Shown here: positions 1 to 6,332 of the stretch, piece by piece | Position numbering within the stretch: position 1 is the first letter of the stretch | How the letters are laid out: each line of letters starts with the position of its first letter | Origin: RGIG8700 sp045648505 | GTDB lineage: Bacteria > Bacillota > Clostridia > RGIG6154 | Length of the DNA stretch: 17,982 nt | Assembly: GCA_045648505.1 (NCBI GenBank) | Contig: JAZROD010000020.1 | Span: forward strand, 1-17,982 | Direction: 5' to 3' | Translations under genes and position numbers: made by a program | Notes under the pieces: generated by a model | What the model was told of the DNA's origin: nothing | The model's input: only the letters and a program-made list of their open reading frames with translations | Databases searched by the model: none

Positions 1-2
1 AA

Positions 3-98
3 GCAGGGTGTGATCTCCTTCAGGGATTCTACTATTACAAACCTATGCCGGTAGCGCAGCTTGAAAAAGTATTTAATGAAAATTCAGGAGGTGTTTAA
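3..98 (+). CDS. EAL-domain c-di-GMP phosphodiesterase, C-terminal end (partial)
   Basis: Only the last 31 codons are inside the window, reading in frame from base 3 to the TAA at 96-98. The peptide contains GCDLLQGFYYYKPMP followed by QLEKVF. This matches the conserved end of EAL domains, where a D..QGYYF.KP.P segment and a final helix close the TIM-barrel. Known for the family: EAL domains hydrolyse cyclic di-GMP to pGpG. Whether this copy is active cannot be judged, because the EAL and metal-binding motifs lie upstream of the window. The next gene's ribosome site (AGGAGGTG, 86-93) lies inside the last codons and its ATG directly follows the stop, so the two are probably co-transcribed and translationally coupled. 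Confidence 0.8.
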   Translation, partial: AGCDLLQGFYYYKPMPVAQLEKVFNENSGGV

Positions 99-1022
99 AT
101 GCTGTCTGTAATTATTCCTGCATACAATGAGGAATTATCAGTAGAAAGAGCTTACTATACAATATCCAAGATTTTAAGAGAAGCTGAAATTGACAATGAA
201 ATTATTTTTATTGATGATGGCTCTACTGATACTACATATAAAAAAATAAAAAATTTAACCGATAAAGAAAAAAATATATATGGACTGCATTTTTCAAGAA
301 ATTTTGGAAAAGAGGCAGCCATCTCAGCAGGCCTTGCAAGTGCCAAAGGAGATGCGGTTGTAGTAATTGATTGCGACCTTCAACATCCTCCCGAGAAAAT
401 TGTCGAAATGTATCGTTTATGGCAAGAAGGATATGAAATTGTTGAGGGTATTAAAAAAACAAGAGGCAAAGAAAGCAAAATGCATGGCTTTGCTGCAAGA
501 AAGTTTTATAGGGTTATCAGTTCGGTAGTAGGATTTGATATGTCAAACGCTTCTGATTTCAAACTGCTTGACAGAAAAGTTGTAGATATACTCAATAGAA
601 TTCCTGAAAGAAAAGGCTTCTTCAGAGCGATTTCTTTTTGGGTTGGATATCACAAAACAACTGTTGAATTTGAGGTTAAGGAAAGACTTGAAGGTGAATC
701 AAAATGGTCTGCCATAGGTCTTTTGAAATATGCTGTTTCAAATATTTCAGCCTACTCAACAGCACCGATGCAAATCGTTACGGTGCTTGGTGTTATGATG
801 CTTATTATTACTGCTATCTTCAGCGTTTGGGCACTGATTGATAAAATTCGCGGCATTGCCCTTGAAGGTATGACAACTGTTATAATTATCCTGATATTTA
901 TAGGAAGTATTATGATGATAAGTCTTGGTATTATCGGATATTATGTTGCCCGTATTTATGATGAAATTAAAGGAAGACCGAAATATATTGTTTCTTCAAC
1001 TTGTAGGAGCAAGGAAGATTAA
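99..1022 (+). CDS. Membrane-anchored family 2 glycosyltransferase (GtrB/DPM1-like)
   Basis: This 307-residue protein has a GT-A glycosyltransferase domain at about residues 1-215 and two hydrophobic segments at about 226-248 and 258-284. Visible motifs are IIPAYNEE near the N-terminus, FIDDGSTD at 37-44, the DxD-type DCDLQHPPE at 91-99, and a SDFKLLDR segment at 152-159. This layout is typical of polyprenyl-phosphate glycosyltransferases such as GtrB, which load a sugar from a nucleotide donor onto undecaprenyl phosphate at the inner face of the membrane. The particular sugar cannot be read from sequence. The start is supported by AGGAGGTG at 86-93. The acyltransferase gene follows after 23 bases, suggesting a joint role in building or decorating a surface glycan or lipid. 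Confidence 0.88.
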   Translation: MLSVIIPAYNEELSVERAYYTISKILREAEIDNEIIFIDDGSTDTTYKKIKNLTDKEKNIYGLHFSRNFGKEAAISAGLASAKGDAVVVIDCDLQHPPEKIVEMYRLWQEGYEIVEGIKKTRGKESKMHGFAARKFYRVISSVVGFDMSNASDFKLLDRKVVDILNRIPERKGFFRAISFWVGYHKTTVEFEVKERLEGESKWSAIGLLKYAVSNISAYSTAPMQIVTVLGVMMLIITAIFSVWALIDKIRGIALEGMTTVIIILIFIGSIMMISLGIIGYYVARIYDEIKGRPKYIVSSTCRSKED

Positions 1023-1045
1023 AAACAGTTTTAAGGAGGTGTAGT

Positions 1046-2053
1046 ATGGAAAGAAATGTGCTTGTTGACAGACTGAAAGGATATGCCTGTTTTTTGGTAC
1101 TGTTTGGTCATGTTATTATGGGAATAAGACTTGCAGGCATAGATATTCCTAAGTTTTTTGGTGGAATGGAAAAGTTTATATGGTCTTTTCATGTTGCACT
1201 TTTTCTGTTTTTGAGCGGTGTTGTATATAAAGTTACCGGTGAGTGGAAAAACAAGAAAACAAAATTGGGATTTATTCTCTATAAGCTTTACACTCTTGGT
1301 ATTCCATATATAGCTTTTTCAGCTATATATATATTAATAAACAGTTTAGTTGGAGAATCGAATACCGGTTTTGCAGTTTCAGATATTCTTTATATATGGA
1401 AAGCCCCTGTTGCTCAATATTGGTTTTTGTATGCACTGTTCTTTTTATTTTGTATTTGGACGGCTTTTTCAGGAATGATAAAAAATTGGCAAATTACACT
1501 TATCGTTGTTTTAATAGGCTATTTAGCTCCACTTTTTGGCATTCCTTTTGGAAGCTTGGATGTGGTGTTTTATTCAGCGCTTGCCTTTGGAATCGGCACA
1601 TTTGTTGATTTCAAAAAACTCACTAAGCTTTCTGACTGGGCTAAATGGTTAATTGTGTTAATGCATATAGTAACAGGTGTCCTGTTTGTTTTAATAAACA
1701 AAATAGAAGCTCCGTTCATAAAGGAAATAATGATACTGTTTGGGATATATTCAAGTATTATGTTTATTTCTCTGCTCCAATGCTGTAAACCTGTTACTCA
1801 TTTTCTCGATTTTGTAAATAAGTATTCCTTTCAGATTTATTTATTACACACTATATTTACTGCCGGGATAAGAATAATCTTACTTCGTATGAATATAGCC
1901 CAGTGGTGGATTCACGTTCTTTTAGGAACTGCTTGCGGATTGATATTTTCGGTGTTAGCGGCAGTAATTGCAAAAAAAGTAAAGTTTTTGCATTTCTTCT
2001 TCTTTCCTGCAAAAATTTATACATTGAAGAAGGGAGAACATAGAGGTAGCTAA
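1046..2053 (+). CDS. Acyltransferase-3 family membrane protein
   Basis: A 335-residue, strongly hydrophobic protein with about ten predicted membrane segments. The N-terminus has the family signature RLKGYACFLVLFGH, with the conserved His at residue 22, followed by FIWSFHVALFLFLSG. A YWFLYALFFLF segment lies in the middle. Family members (OafA/NodX/WecH type) transfer acyl groups, usually acetyl, to sugars of surface polysaccharides or lipids. The ribosome site AAGGAGGT (1033-1040) fixes the start. The gene sits just downstream of the lipid-linked glycosyltransferase, so O-acylation of the same product is a reasonable inference. The final residues after the last membrane helix (KKGEHRGS) are short and polar, and the decayed region begins immediately after the stop. 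Specificity is unknown. Confidence 0.82.
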   Translation: MERNVLVDRLKGYACFLVLFGHVIMGIRLAGIDIPKFFGGMEKFIWSFHVALFLFLSGVVYKVTGEWKNKKTKLGFILYKLYTLGIPYIAFSAIYILINSLVGESNTGFAVSDILYIWKAPVAQYWFLYALFFLFCIWTAFSGMIKNWQITLIVVLIGYLAPLFGIPFGSLDVVFYSALAFGIGTFVDFKKLTKLSDWAKWLIVLMHIVTGVLFVLINKIEAPFIKEIMILFGIYSSIMFISLLQCCKPVTHFLDFVNKYSFQIYLLHTIFTAGIRIILLRMNIAQWWIHVLLGTACGLIFSVLAAVIAKKVKFLHFFFFPAKIYTLKKGEHRGS

Positions 2054-2211
2054 TCGTAGTAAAAGCTTATTCGTCTCCTTTGAATTTGGGATATTTATTA
2101 GAAGCAATTACCTAGGTATAAATAATAATATATGTCCTGTACGGACGATGAAATTCCACGAAATTGCAGAACAATTAAAAGGCGTAAAGCTGTCGTTAAC
2201 TATAAATTCAG
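2054..2211. other. Gene-free stretch, probable scar DNA
   Basis: The plus strand is open in one frame from about 2028 to a TGA at 2220-2222. The only ATG in it (2148) would give 24 residues and has no ribosome site. I do not recognise the peptide. A small inverted repeat (GTCC/GGAC) surrounds 2134-2146. No convincing promoter or RNA is seen. Together with the adjoining rhamnose isomerase remnant this looks like a deletion or rearrangement junction. Confidence 0.4.
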
Positions 2212-2421
2212 ATGGGTATTGATTTTAATCCTACTTTTTTCTCACACAATATGGTAAAAGATAATTTAACATTATCATCACCTGATGAAACTGTAAGAAA
2301 ATTCTGGGTAGAACACGGAAAAAGATGTGTTGAAATCTCTCAGTACTTTGCAGAAGAAACAGGTGTGCCTTTGAGAATTTTCATCTCTTCTTTTTCTCAT
2401 AACAATTACAGAATGTTATAA
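2212..2421 (+). pseudogene. rhaA: L-rhamnose isomerase fragment
   Basis: The translated 69 residues begin MGIDFNPTFFSH, continue LTLSSPDETVRKFW and then EHGKRCVEISQYFAEETG. This closely resembles an internal part of L-rhamnose isomerase: the GLDFNPT.FSH..... LTLSHPD..IRQFW stretch followed by the helix ending YFG..LG. The full enzyme has roughly 420 residues and converts L-rhamnose to L-rhamnulose. Here about 53 residues match. Both the N-terminal half and everything after residue 53 or so, including later active-site residues, are missing, and the last 16 residues do not resemble the family. No ribosome site precedes the ATG. No other rhamnose genes are in the window. I read it as a remnant, not a working small protein. 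Confidence 0.72.
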
Positions 2422-2434
2422 GGTGCATGATTAA

Positions 2435-2466
2435 AGTACAGCTTGTTTACCAGGCTGTACTTTTTT
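2435..2466 (+). terminator. Intrinsic terminator
   Basis: Arms AGTACAGC (2435-2442) and GCTGTACT (2454-2461) form an 8-bp stem with an 11-base loop, followed by a run of six T. It lies after the rhamnose isomerase remnant and just before the IS element. It probably ends the glycosyltransferase-acyltransferase transcript, which has no other visible terminator. Confidence 0.75.
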
Positions 2467-2476
2467 GTATAATGAA

Positions 2477-2499
2477 AACCACGCGATAGTCGCGTGGTT
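2477..2499 (+). repeat. IS left-end hairpin
   Basis: AACCACGCGA (2477-2486) pairs perfectly with TCGCGTGGTT (2490-2499) around a TAG loop. The position upstream of the transposase and the match in size to the right-end hairpin mark it as the left-end recognition structure of an IS200-type element. Confidence 0.75.
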
Positions 2500-2523
2500 C
2501 AATAGAGGTTAACCGATGATAAA

Positions 2524-2587
2524 AAGCCTCCAAATATGTTACAATAGTGATGACCTGCCAGTCAATAAAAAACATATTTGGAGGCTT
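2524..2587 (+). promoter_or_regulatory. Long stem sequestering the transposase ribosome site
   Basis: A perfect 17-bp inverted repeat joins 2524-2540 and 2571-2587. The right arm contains GGAGG (2580-2584), the ribosome site of the transposase ATG at 2593. In a transcript the stem would hide this site. IS200 elements are known to limit transposase expression by a 5' structure of this kind. The stem also could dampen read-through from neighbouring genes. Confidence 0.75.
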
Positions 2588-2592
2588 TATCT

Positions 2593-3063
2593 ATGAAAAA
2601 AGTTACAATAGACAATAATAGTTTAGCACACACAAGTTGGAATTGCAAGTACCATATAGTATTTGCGCCGAAATATAGAAGAAAAGTATTTTTTGCAGAG
2701 AAACGATTAGAAATAAGAGAAATATTACGATAATTATGTCAATGGAAAGGAGTGGAAATTATAGAGGGAGAAGTATGTCCTGACCATATACATATGTTAG
2801 TTAGCATCCCACCCAAAATGAGCGTTTCGGGTTTTATGGGATACTTGAAAGGTAAAAGTGAATTGCTGATATTTCAAAAGTGGGGGAATATGAAGTTCGA
2901 ATACCGAAATCGCGAATTTTGGTGTAAGGGATATTACGTAGATACCGTGGGTAAAAATACAAAATCAATAAAAGAGTATATAGCAGAACAATTAAAGAGA
3001 GAGCGGGAAAGTGATCAGTTGAGCATGTTTGACCCACGGGACCCATTTGTGGGTAGTAAGTAA
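2593..3063 (+). pseudogene. tnpA: IS200 transposase with premature stop
   Basis: The reading frame from ATG 2593 to TAA 3061-3063 would encode 156 residues, the normal IS200 TnpA length, but is interrupted by TAA at 2731-2733 (codon 47). Residues before it (SLAHTSWNCKYHIVFAPKYR) and after it (GVEIIEGEVCPDHIHMLVSI) are both strongly IS200-like. The HUH motif is HIH, and the presumed catalytic tyrosine is in GYYVDTVGKN, both in the downstream part. Related proteins usually have Lys at the stop position (EILRKLC), so a single AAA-to-TAA change is the simplest explanation. No frameshift is needed. A GTG at 2752 could restart, but its SD-like AAGGA ends directly against it and the product would lack the first strands of the fold. 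Confidence 0.85.
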
Positions 3064-3093
3064 TAATTGCATGGCTGGCAGGCCGATAAAAAA

Positions 3094-3107
3094 GCGCACT
3101 TGTGCGC
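3094..3107 (+). repeat. Small hairpin in the IS 3' region
   Basis: GCGCAC (3094-3099) pairs with GTGCGC (3102-3107), and flanking CTGGC/GCCAG segments can extend it. A further small stem, GGGC/GCCC, surrounds 3123-3133. These lie between the transposase stop and the right-end hairpin and are presumably part of the element's structured non-coding 3' region. No function can be assigned. Confidence 0.4.
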
Positions 3108-3140
3108 AGCCAGTAAAGGGGAGGGCTATGCCCGAAAATG

Positions 3141-3170
3141 AAATACCCCCCGTTATACGGGGGGATATTT
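3141..3170 (+). repeat. IS right-end hairpin; possible terminator for the minus-strand esterase
   Basis: CCCCCCGT (3146-3153) pairs with ACGGGGGG (3157-3164) around a TAT loop, with partly complementary AAATA/TATTT flanks. It is the right-end hairpin of the IS200 element. It also lies two bases past the stop codon of the minus-strand esterase gene. On that strand the stem is followed by a T-rich TATTTCATTTT, so it may double as that gene's terminator. Confidence 0.65.
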
Positions 3171-3171
3171 A

Positions 3172-4386
3172 TTAGTTTTTTAATGTAGAAATAATTTCAA
3201 CAGGTGATTGGTATCCGTGAGTTCCGTTTTGATAAAATTCAATTTGTTTTTGTGTATTTAAATTATTATAAAGTGCCATAACACCTGATGGGGGACATAT
3301 ATAGTCGCCGAGCCTTGCTGTAATTTTTACAGGACATTTAACTTTTTTAGCCTGAATTGCTGTATCAAAAAATGTAAGACCATAGGTGTAGTCAGGTGAC
3401 CAACCTCTTATTCTTCCAATATCGGACTTCCAGTTGCTTTTGTATCCACCGACATTACAAAGCCACGGTATGGCAATATCAAGATAAGTAATTGCATCAT
3501 CTTGCGCTGCGATGGTGGTTGCCTGAAGCGCCCCCTGGCTGCCGCCTTGAGCAGTTATATTTTTATGGTTCCATTTAGGATGACTTTTTAAAAACTTCAA
3601 TGCAACTAAATTCCTTAACATCATACCTTTAAAGTAGCTTGTTTCAGGTCTTGAATTTTCTATATTATCAAACCCGTAGTAGAAAAGTTCACCGTCAGGC
3701 TCACGATATAAGCTGTCATAGTATTCCTGTTTTTCATTAGGTGCAATTCCGTGTGCATTAACTGTTAATGTAATTTTATTGTCAACGCAATTGATTGGTG
3801 TAGGTATTACTCCATATCCCATAAATCTGATTTCGGCATTGAAGACACAATCTTTTTTAGGATATGTTAATATACCTTGCGAAGGGGTGTTATCAGGTAT
3901 GTCTATTTTAACTTCATAAATTTCAAAGTCTTGATTTTCATTGTCGTCAATTTTCTTTAAACAAACATTTGAAACATCTGTTGTTTCTACAACCTTCTTG
4001 ATGCTATTCCAGAACTCATCAAAATTGTCAGGAGTTTTTGTGTCAGTTTTAATTTTATCTACATCCACTCCTGCACCGCCTTCAAATCTTATGAAATTTT
4101 GTAAAGGCAATTTGTTTTTGTCACATGCTTCAACTATTACTCTTACAAAACCGGGAGAGTCAAGTCTTGCGGTAAGTGTAAGTGGTACGGGCATACCATT
4201 TACAGGGGTATAGCCACATTCGCTTCTTCCGAAATCATACTGAATTTCCCATTTATAATATATTATTTCTTTGCAAGCTAATATTTCTGTACCAGATGCA
4301 GGATAGATTGTAAAAGTTATAATCTCATTTACTTTGTAGCTAAGTGCATCTTTGTCTGTAATGCCATAAAAATGTATTATTTCCAT
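3172..4386 (-). CDS. Acetylxylan esterase / cephalosporin-C deacetylase-like esterase (CE7 family)
   Basis: With the start at 4386 the protein has 404 residues. A divergent beta-rich N-terminal part (about 1-115) precedes an AXE1-type alpha/beta hydrolase domain opened by TPDNFDEFWNSIKK (118-131). The nucleophile is Ser283 in GGSQGA. Asp361 (ARLGDYICPP) and His390 (NGTHGY) complete a plausible triad. CE7 enzymes remove acetyl groups from xylo-oligosaccharides and similar small substrates. There is no signal peptide, which fits intracellular use of imported sugars. ATG 4386 is preferred over an in-frame ATG at 4413 because AAGGAGGTG (4391-4399) lies between them. The gene ends against the IS right-end hairpin, so the last few codons may have been altered by the insertion. 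Confidence 0.82.
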   Translation of the reverse strand: MEIIHFYGITDKDALSYKVNEIITFTIYPASGTEILACKEIIYYKWEIQYDFGRSECGYTPVNGMPVPLTLTARLDSPGFVRVIVEACDKNKLPLQNFIRFEGGAGVDVDKIKTDTKTPDNFDEFWNSIKKVVETTDVSNVCLKKIDDNENQDFEIYEVKIDIPDNTPSQGILTYPKKDCVFNAEIRFMGYGVIPTPINCVDNKITLTVNAHGIAPNEKQEYYDSLYREPDGELFYYGFDNIENSRPETSYFKGMMLRNLVALKFLKSHPKWNHKNITAQGGSQGALQATTIAAQDDAITYLDIAIPWLCNVGGYKSNWKSDIGRIRGWSPDYTYGLTFFDTAIQAKKVKCPVKITARLGDYICPPSGVMALYNNLNTQKQIEFYQNGTHGYQSPVEIISTLKN

Positions 4387-4403
4387 AAAGCACCTCCTTT
4401 TGC

Positions 4404-4432
4404 AGTATAACATTTTATCAATTAGGAGTCAA
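4404..4432 (-). promoter_or_regulatory. Sigma-A-type promoter of the CE7 esterase
   Basis: On the minus strand, TTGACT (4432-4427) and TATACT (4409-4404) are separated by 17 bases, with an extended TGn before the -10. The predicted start of transcription is near 4397-4399, inside the AAGGAGGTG ribosome site. The leader would be only about 11-13 bases. Confidence 0.65.
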
Positions 4433-4455
4433 TGAGAAAAAATTTTGTCAAAGTA

Positions 4456-4484
4456 TTGCCATATTTAGCTTTTTTTGATATAAT
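4456..4484 (+). promoter_or_regulatory. Sigma-A-type promoter of the symporter gene
   Basis: TTGCCA (4456-4461) and a perfect TATAAT (4479-4484) are separated by 17 bases. Transcription should begin near 4491, leaving a leader of about 27 bases before ATG 4518. It is divergent from the esterase promoter, with the two -35 boxes 23 bases apart. Confidence 0.75.
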
Positions 4485-4517
4485 AAGCTATATTTTTTGA
4501 AAGGACGAGTGTTATCA

Positions 4518-5915
4518 ATGGAAAATAAAACAAAAAAAGCTTCATTTTCCAGCTCTATAGGTTTTGTTCTTGCGGCTGCAGGAAGTGCGGTAGGGCTTGG
4601 AAATATTTGGAGATTCCCTTATCTTGCTGCGCAAGGCGGAGGTGGATTATTTCTTATTGTATACCTTATATTAATTTTAACTTTTGGTTATGCACTTCTT
4701 GCTACTGACCTTATTATAGGCAGAAAAACAAAGATGAATGCTATAAACGCTTATGCTTCTATAAGTAAAAAATGGAAGTTTTTAGGTATACTTACATTTA
4801 TTGTACCGGCTACAATTATGACTTATTATTCAGTAATTGGCGGATGGGTTGCTAAGTATATTCTTGTTTATTGCACAGGTAAGACCGGTGCTGCAGCAAC
4901 AGATGGATATTTTACAGATTTTATCACATCTAATGTATCTCCTATAGTATTTATGTTTATCTTCCTTGCTATAACTGCTTTTGTTGTTTACAAAGGTGTT
5001 GAAAAGGGTATTGAAAAATTTTCAAAATATGTTATGCCTGGACTTATTATAATGGTAATTGGTATAGCAATTTTTTCACTTTGTCTTAAACATACAGACG
5101 CAGAAGGTGTAACAAGAACAGGACTTCAGGGTCTTGGTATTTATTTAATACCTAGATTTGACGGAATAACTTTCAGTAAATTTATGGGAATTGTTCTTTC
5201 TGCTCTCAGTCAGTTATTCTATTCGTTAAGTGTATCTATGGGTATTATGATTACATACGGAGCTTATGTTAAAGATGATGTAGATTTAAACAAAAATATA
5301 ACCCGTATCGAAATTTTTGATACAGGTGTTGCAGTACTTGCAGGTATGATGGTTATTCCGGCTGTATATGCATTTATGGGTGCAGAAGGACTTGAAAGTT
5401 CAGGCGCAGGTCTTATGTTTATTGTACTCCCTAAAGTTTTTAATGCTATGGGTTCAGTAGGTACTGTAGTTGGCGTATTGTTCTTTGTTATGGTTGCTTT
5501 TGCCGCTTTAACATCAAGTGTTTCAATTATGGAAACAATCGTATCAACTTGTATGGAAATGTTTAAAGCATCTAGAAAGAAAGTTAGCCTTGTAATCGCA
5601 GTTTTATCTGCTGTTGCATCTATCGTAGTTTGTATGGGCTATAATATTTTCTACTTTGAAATGATGCTTCCTACAGGTTCAACAGGACAGCTTCTTGATG
5701 TTCTTGACTATGTAAGCAACAGTTTCCTTATGCCTATCGTTTCTCTTTGTACTTGTATCTTAATTGGTTGGATTGTTAAACCTAAATGGGCAATTGATGA
5801 GATGGAGAAGGGGGGACATAAATTTAAGAAAAAAGGTCTTTATGTAGTTATAATTAAATATATTGCACCTATTTTACTTATTGCAGTGTTCCTTAAATCA
5901 ATTGGTATAATCTGA
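4518..5915 (+). CDS. Sodium:neurotransmitter symporter family (NSS/SNF) transporter
   Basis: A 465-residue membrane protein. The N-terminal GFVLAAAGSAVGLGNIWRFP is the TM1 signature of LeuT-fold NSS transporters, where an unwound helix coordinates sodium and substrate; a glycine-rich AAQGGGGLF follows at TM2. The later segment VAFAALTSSVSIMET matches the TM8 sodium-site region of the family. Bacterial members import amino acids, often tryptophan, tyrosine or other hydrophobic residues, driven by sodium. The substrate here is not predictable. A TTG at 4497 would extend the frame, but ATG 4518 is favoured: AAGGA (4501-4505) sits between them, and the promoter start near 4491 leaves almost no leader for the TTG. 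The 12-base spacing to the ribosome site is a little long. A strong terminator follows. Confidence 0.92.
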   Translation: MENKTKKASFSSSIGFVLAAAGSAVGLGNIWRFPYLAAQGGGGLFLIVYLILILTFGYALLATDLIIGRKTKMNAINAYASISKKWKFLGILTFIVPATIMTYYSVIGGWVAKYILVYCTGKTGAAATDGYFTDFITSNVSPIVFMFIFLAITAFVVYKGVEKGIEKFSKYVMPGLIIMVIGIAIFSLCLKHTDAEGVTRTGLQGLGIYLIPRFDGITFSKFMGIVLSALSQLFYSLSVSMGIMITYGAYVKDDVDLNKNITRIEIFDTGVAVLAGMMVIPAVYAFMGAEGLESSGAGLMFIVLPKVFNAMGSVGTVVGVLFFVMVAFAALTSSVSIMETIVSTCMEMFKASRKKVSLVIAVLSAVASIVVCMGYNIFYFEMMLPTGSTGQLLDVLDYVSNSFLMPIVSLCTCILIGWIVKPKWAIDEMEKGGHKFKKKGLYVVIIKYIAPILLIAVFLKSIGII

Positions 5916-5920
5916 TATAA

Positions 5921-5953
5921 AAATATTCCCTCACTCGAGGGAATATTTTTTTT
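5921..5953 (+). terminator. Intrinsic terminator of the symporter gene
   Basis: A 12-bp stem joins AAATATTCCCTC (5921-5932) to GAGGGAATATTT (5937-5948) with an ACTC loop, followed by more T residues to 5953. It lies six bases after the TGA stop and cleanly separates this gene from the SRP RNA promoter. Confidence 0.9.
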
Positions 5954-5971
5954 GTTAAATGCTAATAATAA

Positions 5972-6000
5972 TTGACAAAAACAAGATTTTTTGATAAAAT
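5972..6000 (+). promoter_or_regulatory. Promoter of the SRP RNA-dnaX unit
   Basis: A perfect TTGACA (5972-5977), 17-base spacer and TAAAAT (5995-6000). Predicted start near 6007, about 29 bases before the likely mature 5' end of the SRP RNA. A small CCGC-AAT-GCGG hairpin (6023-6033) in that leader may be a processing signal. This near-consensus promoter suits a highly expressed stable RNA. Confidence 0.85.
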
Positions 6001-6035
6001 GTTTTAGTAAGTTTGTATTTATCCGCAATGCGGTT

Positions 6036-6318
6036 AAATAACCATGTCACACTAGCCGGGGAGGTAGCGGTGCCCTGAATCTGCAATCCGCTATAGCAGA
6101 GGTGAATGTCTTACTGAGGACTTTAACTGTATAGTCTGCCTTTAAGCAGAGGTGTTGAGAATTGGGTCTTGAGCAATTATGTGTCGTGAACCTTGTCAGG
6201 TGGGGAACCAAGCAGCAATAAGCGAATTACATGATGTGACTTGAGGGTGCCTTATTTGAGCCAAAACTTGAAGAAGCGTATATAGTTAATTTTCGAAGTA
6301 AGACTGTGTGGCTTATTT
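6036..6318 (+). ncRNA. ffs: Signal recognition particle RNA, large Gram-positive type
   Basis: The Alu-domain hallmark CCGGGGAGGTAGCGGTGCCC lies at 6056-6075. The universally conserved helix-8 region GTCAGG...GGAA...AAGCAGC lies near 6198-6216, with a GGAA tetraloop. The ends were set by a closing helix: AAATAA and CC near 6036-6043 pair with GG and TTATTT near 6310-6318, continued by CACAC/GTGTG. This gives about 283 nt, close to the approximately 270-nt RNA of Bacillus and Clostridia, and the ends may be off by several bases. The RNA binds Ffh (and in these bacteria its Alu domain can bind HBsu-like proteins) to target proteins to the membrane. Position directly before dnaX is conserved in Firmicutes. 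Confidence 0.92.
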
Positions 6319-6332
6319 AATAGGAGGAAAAG

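Larger units (their letters stand above)
2477..3170 (+). mobile_element. IS200-type insertion sequence (IS200/IS605 family)
   Basis: The element is defined by a single Y1 transposase gene with no tnpB, bounded by two terminal hairpins of identical geometry: 8-bp stem, 3-base loop, 19 bases in all, at 2479-2497 and 3146-3164. IS200 elements move as single strands by HUH/tyrosine chemistry, recognise such subterminal hairpins, and leave no target duplication, so exact ends cannot be fixed without an empty site. I give the outermost structured bases. A second internal stem (2524-2587) covers the transposase ribosome site. The transposase has a stop codon, so this copy is probably inactive on its own, though it might be moved by an intact copy elsewhere. 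Confidence 0.85.

Noticed and set aside
1396..1608. Overlapping short frame inside the acyltransferase gene
   Set aside because: It is a shadow frame with no ribosome site, in a gene whose main frame is well conserved.
2212..2421. Intact small gene of 69 residues
   Set aside because: No ribosome site, and its sequence is an internal slice of a much longer enzyme with unrelated last residues.
2731..2733. Programmed read-through or recoding at the transposase TAA
   Set aside because: Normal TAA stops end other genes in the window, no recoding signal is visible, and a single base change from a Lys codon explains it.
3094..3170. CRISPR repeat or attachment site
   Set aside because: The hairpins are single copies belonging to the IS200 right end, with no spacers or repeats of array form.
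4387..4413. Upstream ATG start for the CE7 esterase
   Set aside because: The strong ribosome site and the -10 box lie downstream of it, so it would not be in the transcript.
6020..6330. Riboswitch or T-box upstream of dnaX
   Set aside because: The Alu-domain and helix-8 motifs identify the region as SRP RNA.
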